DNA of 9,105 bases from CAYYBZ01 sp964470285 [NCBI: uncultured Oligoflexia bacterium] (GTDB taxonomy: Bacteria; Bdellovibrionota_G; CAYYBZ01): positions 1-9,105 of the forward strand of contig CAYYBZ010000026.1 in the NCBI GenBank assembly GCA_964470285.1, read 5' to 3'. Below are positions 6,756 to 9,105 of the stretch, piece by piece. Each line of letters opens with the position of its first letter. Positions within the stretch are counted from its first letter, which is position 1. Below the pieces are notes generated by a model. It was not told where the DNA came from and did not search any database. It saw only the letters and a list, made by a program, of their open reading frames with translations. A program made the position numbers and the translations under genes.

Positions 6756-8252
6756 CCTGATAAATACAAAAATTTTATAGACGGTAAATGGGTTGATTCG
6801 GTTAGCACAGAAACCTTTGAATCGAGAAGTCCGGCCAACAAAAAGGATATTGTAGGAATATGCCAGAAATCAAACAAGGAAGATGTCGATAAGGCGGTTA
6901 AAGCCGCAGTCAAAGCATGGGATTCATGGAAGCATACTCCTGCACCGGCAAGGGGCTCAATTATTCTTAAGATTCATGATTTACTTACTCAAAGAAAGGA
7001 AGAGATCGCAAAGCTCGCAACCCGTGAAATGGGAAAAATTTTAATGGAAACCAGGGGCGATGTTCAGGAATCTATAGACACTGCTTTTTATATGGCCGGA
7101 GAAGGCAGAAGACTTTTCGGACAGACAACCCCCTCCGAGCTAAGAAACAAATTCTGCATGTCGATAAGAAGGCCTTTAGGAATTTGCGGGATTATTTCTC
7201 CCTGGAACTTCCCGACGGCAATTCCCTTCTGGAAAATGATGCCGGCTTTGATTTGCGGAGATACAATGGTTTTTAAACCCTCAAGCGAATCCCCTGTAAC
7301 GGCGGCAAAGCTTGTTGAGATTATGGAGGAAGCCGGAGTCCCAAAAGGCGTGGTCAATTTTGTTACCGGTTCAGGTTCAGGAGCCGGAATGGAACTCGTA
7401 AAGCATCCCGAAGTTCAGTTAATAAGTTTTACCGGATCATCGGAAACAGGAAGCACAATCGGAGCCGAATGCGGAAGAACACATAAAAGACTTTCACTGG
7501 AAATGGGCGGTAAAAACGGTCAGATAATTATGCACGATGCAAATATCGACCTTGCTATTGAGGGAGCCATATGGGGAGCGTTCGGAACAACCGGACAGAG
7601 ATGTACGGCAACATCAAGACTTATAGTTCATAAAAAGGTTCTCGGCGAAGTTGAAGAAAAGATGGTTAAAAGAGCCAATGCTCTTAGACTAGGCGACGGC
7701 TTGAATGATTCGAGCGAAGTCGGTCCGCTGATCAGCGAAAAACAGCTTAAAAAAGTATCCGAATATGTTCAGATAGCAAAAGATGACGGAGCAAAACTGA
7801 TTTGCGGAGGTGAACCGGCAACAGGAAAGGGACTAGATGACGGTTGGTTTTTCCAGCCCACAATTTTCACAAATTGCAAATCCAAAATGAGAATTGCTCA
7901 GGAAGAAGTTTTCGGACCGGTTTTAGCGCTCATTCCCGTTGAAAGCTTTGAAGAAGCCATCAATGTAATAAATGATTCTCAATACGGGCTATCATCTTCA
8001 ATATATACTAATGATAACAGTACAGCGTTCAAGGCGATGGAAGAAATATATACAGGAATCACATATATAAATGTTCCGACAATCGGAGCCGAAACACATC
8101 TACCTTTCGGCGGAACAAGACAGACGGGTAACGGACATAGAGAGTCCGGAACTGAAGTTCTTAACACTTACTCGGAATGGAAGTCGGTTTATGTGGATTA
8201 TTCGGGGAAATTGCAGAAAGCCCAAATGGACACTGAGTATCTTGATAAATAA
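6753..8252 (+). CDS. NAD(P)-dependent aldehyde dehydrogenase
   Basis: The 499-aa protein is a full-length ALDH-superfamily enzyme that oxidises an aldehyde or semialdehyde to the acid with NAD(P). Visible parts are PWNFP (Asn152), the cofactor-binding Lys175 in KPSSES, FTGSSETG, the general base Glu250 in LEMGGKN, the nucleophile Cys284 in GQRCTATSR, and EEVFGPV. The ending GAETHLPFGG, then TGNGHRESG, then EWKSVYVDYSG resembles a subgroup often labelled succinate-semialdehyde, 2-oxoglutarate-semialdehyde or aminoadipate-semialdehyde dehydrogenase. These names are not separable by eye. It is the last gene of the operon, 50 bp after the small hydro-lyase subunit, with a hairpin in the gap. A semialdehyde made from the 2-oxo acid product of the first enzyme is a reasonable but unproven substrate. 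Confidence 0.9.
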   Translation: MPDKYKNFIDGKWVDSVSTETFESRSPANKKDIVGICQKSNKEDVDKAVKAAVKAWDSWKHTPAPARGSIILKIHDLLTQRKEEIAKLATREMGKILMETRGDVQESIDTAFYMAGEGRRLFGQTTPSELRNKFCMSIRRPLGICGIISPWNFPTAIPFWKMMPALICGDTMVFKPSSESPVTAAKLVEIMEEAGVPKGVVNFVTGSGSGAGMELVKHPEVQLISFTGSSETGSTIGAECGRTHKRLSLEMGGKNGQIIMHDANIDLAIEGAIWGAFGTTGQRCTATSRLIVHKKVLGEVEEKMVKRANALRLGDGLNDSSEVGPLISEKQLKKVSEYVQIAKDDGAKLICGGEPATGKGLDDGWFFQPTIFTNCKSKMRIAQEEVFGPVLALIPVESFEEAINVINDSQYGLSSSIYTNDNSTAFKAMEEIYTGITYINVPTIGAETHLPFGGTRQTGNGHRESGTEVLNTYSEWKSVYVDYSGKLQKAQMDTEYLDK

Positions 8253-8289
8253 TCAAACTGTAACAAACAATAATTGTTAAACGGTATAT

Positions 8290-8365
8290 GCAGCCCAGGT
8301 AGGACAGATTTTTCATTCGCCGGAAACCCACTTAGGCGAAGAAAAATCTGTCCTACCTGGGCTGC
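8290..8365 (+). repeat. Hairpin element B (conserved loop, unrelated arms)
   Basis: The left arm 8290-8314 and right arm 8341-8365 are a perfect 25-bp inverted repeat beginning GCAGCCCAGGTAGGACAG. After one bulged A (8315) the stem continues for six more pairs (TTCGCC with GGCGAA), giving about 31 bp. The apical loop is GGAAACCCACTTA. The core matches elements A and C (TTCGC, AAACCCRCTTAGGC), but the outer arm sequence is unrelated apart from the TTTTTC next to the core. It begins 37 bp after the ALDH stop. Confidence 0.92.
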
Positions 8366-8425
8366 TTTGTATAAATTTTTGATTGTATTATCTCAATGAA
8401 TTATCAAGATTTTTTACGTAGGGTT

Positions 8426-8453
8426 AAAGGCGGCTTAAATAAGCCGCCTTTTT
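8426..8453 (+). terminator. Intrinsic terminator of the operon
   Basis: AAAGGCGGCTTA (8426-8437) and its exact complement TAAGCCGCCTTT (8440-8451) form a 12-bp GC-rich stem ending in a T5 run. The A-run on the other side means it may also act on the minus strand. It lies 173 bp after the ALDH stop, so hairpin B would be inside the transcript's 3' untranslated region. Confidence 0.9.
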
Positions 8454-8494
8454 CATCTGAAATTTTTTAAAGAGATTAAATCATAATCACATTC

Positions 8495-8565
8495 AAAAAT
8501 TCAGTACATACTTTTTATGAGCCTAAGCGGGTTTTAGCGAAATAAAAAGTATGTACTGAATTTTT
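8495..8565 (-). repeat. Hairpin element C (same family, opposite orientation)
   Basis: The arms 8495-8518 and 8542-8565 are a perfect 24-bp inverted repeat around a 23-nt spacer (8519-8541). On the minus strand the spacer reads TTCGCT, then AAAACCCGCTTAGGC, then TC: one base different from element A. The arms share AAAAATTCA at the outer end and TACTTTTT near the core with element A, but the five bases between differ, and differ in both arms together. It sits 14 bp after the stop of the minus-strand gene at 8580 and could also end that transcript. Confidence 0.92.
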
Positions 8566-8579
8566 AAAGCAATAAAAAC

Positions 8580-8918
8580 TTAAAATTTTCTTCTGCTTTC
8601 TGTGAATTTTAATGAAAGGATTCTTGAGGGCTGTAAAGGTCCTGAGCTATCACCTAACCTTTCAAGCCATTCTCCGGGATTATTGAGCATAAGTTCAATT
8701 TCACTTTTTTCTACCAGACCTAATCTTACAAATATTTGTGCCGTTTTTGTCACGCAGGATTCCATTAGAGTCCTTACCCGAAACTGTTGGTCCTGCGGAA
8801 ATTCTCCCCGTATATTCCAGTAGTGAATTAGGGCTGCCGAAAGATTTTCAATTAAATCATTTCTAAATTCCCTGATAATATCCTCGTCACCCTTTTCAAG
8901 AAGAGTTCCCGACATCAT
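8580..8918 (-). CDS. Unrecognised 112-aa protein
   Basis: I do not recognise this protein. It is hydrophilic and mostly helical in appearance, with acidic and basic residues mixed. It has no signal peptide, membrane segment or metal motif, and ends in a basic tail (FTESRRKF). The ATG-ATG at 8918-8913 has no SD site. The frame overlaps the 3' end of the upstream partial reading frame by 23 nt in a different phase. Two readings fit: a translationally coupled second gene of an operon, or the C-terminal part of one longer gene broken by a frameshift near 8900-8940. The lack of an SD mildly favours one of these over an independent gene. Hairpin C lies just beyond its stop. Confidence 0.55.
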   Translation of the reverse strand: MMSGTLLEKGDEDIIREFRNDLIENLSAALIHYWNIRGEFPQDQQFRVRTLMESCVTKTAQIFVRLGLVEKSEIELMLNNPGEWLERLGDSSGPLQPSRILSLKFTESRRKF

Positions 8919-9105
8919 TATAAGGAAGATCCAAAAGACATTTTAAAAATGAAATATAAAAAAGCCCTTTCGCAACGACATCATCCGAATGAACTCCCAT
9001 AACCGCAATAGCAAAATTAAACCTTAAAATGTTTACGAGCTTCATAAAATCGACTTCATCGCCGTAGAAAAATGCACTAAACTCCGGCGGGAATTCTTCA
9101 AGCCC
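8896..9105 (-). CDS. Unrecognised partial protein (3' end of a gene entering from the right)
   Basis: Reading the minus strand from the window edge gives 69 open codons (GLEEFPPEFSAFFYGDEVDF onward), closed by TGA at 8898-8896. The visible part mixes acidic and hydrophobic stretches, including LVNILRFNFAIAVMGV and GLFYISFLKCLL. These could be buried helices or a weak membrane segment; no family is recognised. The start lies outside the window. It overlaps the start of the 112-aa frame by 23 nt, with the downstream frame at +1 relative to it, so the two may be one operon or one frameshifted gene. Confidence 0.5.
   Translation of the reverse strand, partial: GLEEFPPEFSAFFYGDEVDFMKLVNILRFNFAIAVMGVHSDDVVAKGLFYISFLKCLLDLPYNDVGNSS

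Larger units (their letters stand above)
8253..8579. other. Convergent intergenic region with two hairpins and a terminator
   Basis: This 327-base stretch between the ALDH gene (plus) and an unknown minus-strand gene holds no coding frame. In order it contains a short palindrome (AACAATAATTGTT near 8267), hairpin element B, the operon terminator and hairpin element C. The remaining bases are AT-rich and featureless. Confidence 0.7.

Noticed and set aside
2819-8565. Integron attC sites or CRISPR repeats as an explanation for the hairpin family
   Set aside because: There are no GTTRRRY/RYYYAAC ends, no cassette-like single-gene spacing and no integrase in view, and the copies are too few, too far apart and too internally symmetric for CRISPR.

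Overview
The window is a chromosomal stretch of a Gram-negative-type bacterium with low to moderate GC and strong Shine-Dalgarno (SD) sites. The evidence is a signal peptide, a predicted lipoprotein and sigma70-like signals. Gene style (lipoprotein with a short Ig-like head and Asp/Asn-Gly-rich repeats; short isocitrate-dehydrogenase-type enzyme; two-subunit LeuC/LeuD-type aconitase) would fit Desulfobacterota or a neighbouring lineage. This assignment is weak and rests on impressions of the protein families.

Layout, left to right. (1) 39-1664, minus: a 541-aa predicted lipoprotein with seven ~57-aa repeats. The reading frame after its TAA continues in the same frame with the start of an eighth repeat up to the window edge, so the gene looks cut by a nonsense codon. 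(2) 1665-2008: AT-rich gap with no gene. (3) 2009-2800, minus: alpha/beta hydrolase. (4) 2819-2893: hairpin element A, in the divergent intergenic region. (5) 3021-3656, plus: DJ-1/PfpI-family protein with two equally convincing starts, one adding a signal peptide. (6) 3778-8252, plus: a four-gene operon of a NADP-type isocitrate dehydrogenase-like enzyme, the large and small subunits of an aconitase/isopropylmalate-isomerase-type hydro-lyase, and an aldehyde dehydrogenase. A good sigma70 promoter lies at 3714-3741 and a strong intrinsic terminator at 8426-8453. (7) 8253-8579: convergent intergenic region holding hairpin B, the terminator and hairpin C. (8) 8580-8918 and 8896-9105, minus: two unrecognised overlapping reading frames, the second running off the window.

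The operon most simply supplies the isomerisation and oxidative decarboxylation steps from a tricarboxylic acid to a 2-oxo acid, plus an aldehyde oxidation. No citrate, homocitrate or isopropylmalate synthase lies beside it. Several active-site positions of the hydro-lyase differ from the usual pattern, so the true substrate is open.

The most unusual signal is a family of three ~71-76-bp hairpins (A, B, C). All share a ~23-nt central segment with the core AAACCCRCTTAGGC, flanked by ~24-nt arms. Within each copy the arms are perfectly or almost perfectly complementary. Between copies the arms differ: partly between A and C, almost completely in B. A conserved loop on changing but always self-complementary stems suggests a structure-selected or structure-copied element, possibly mobile.
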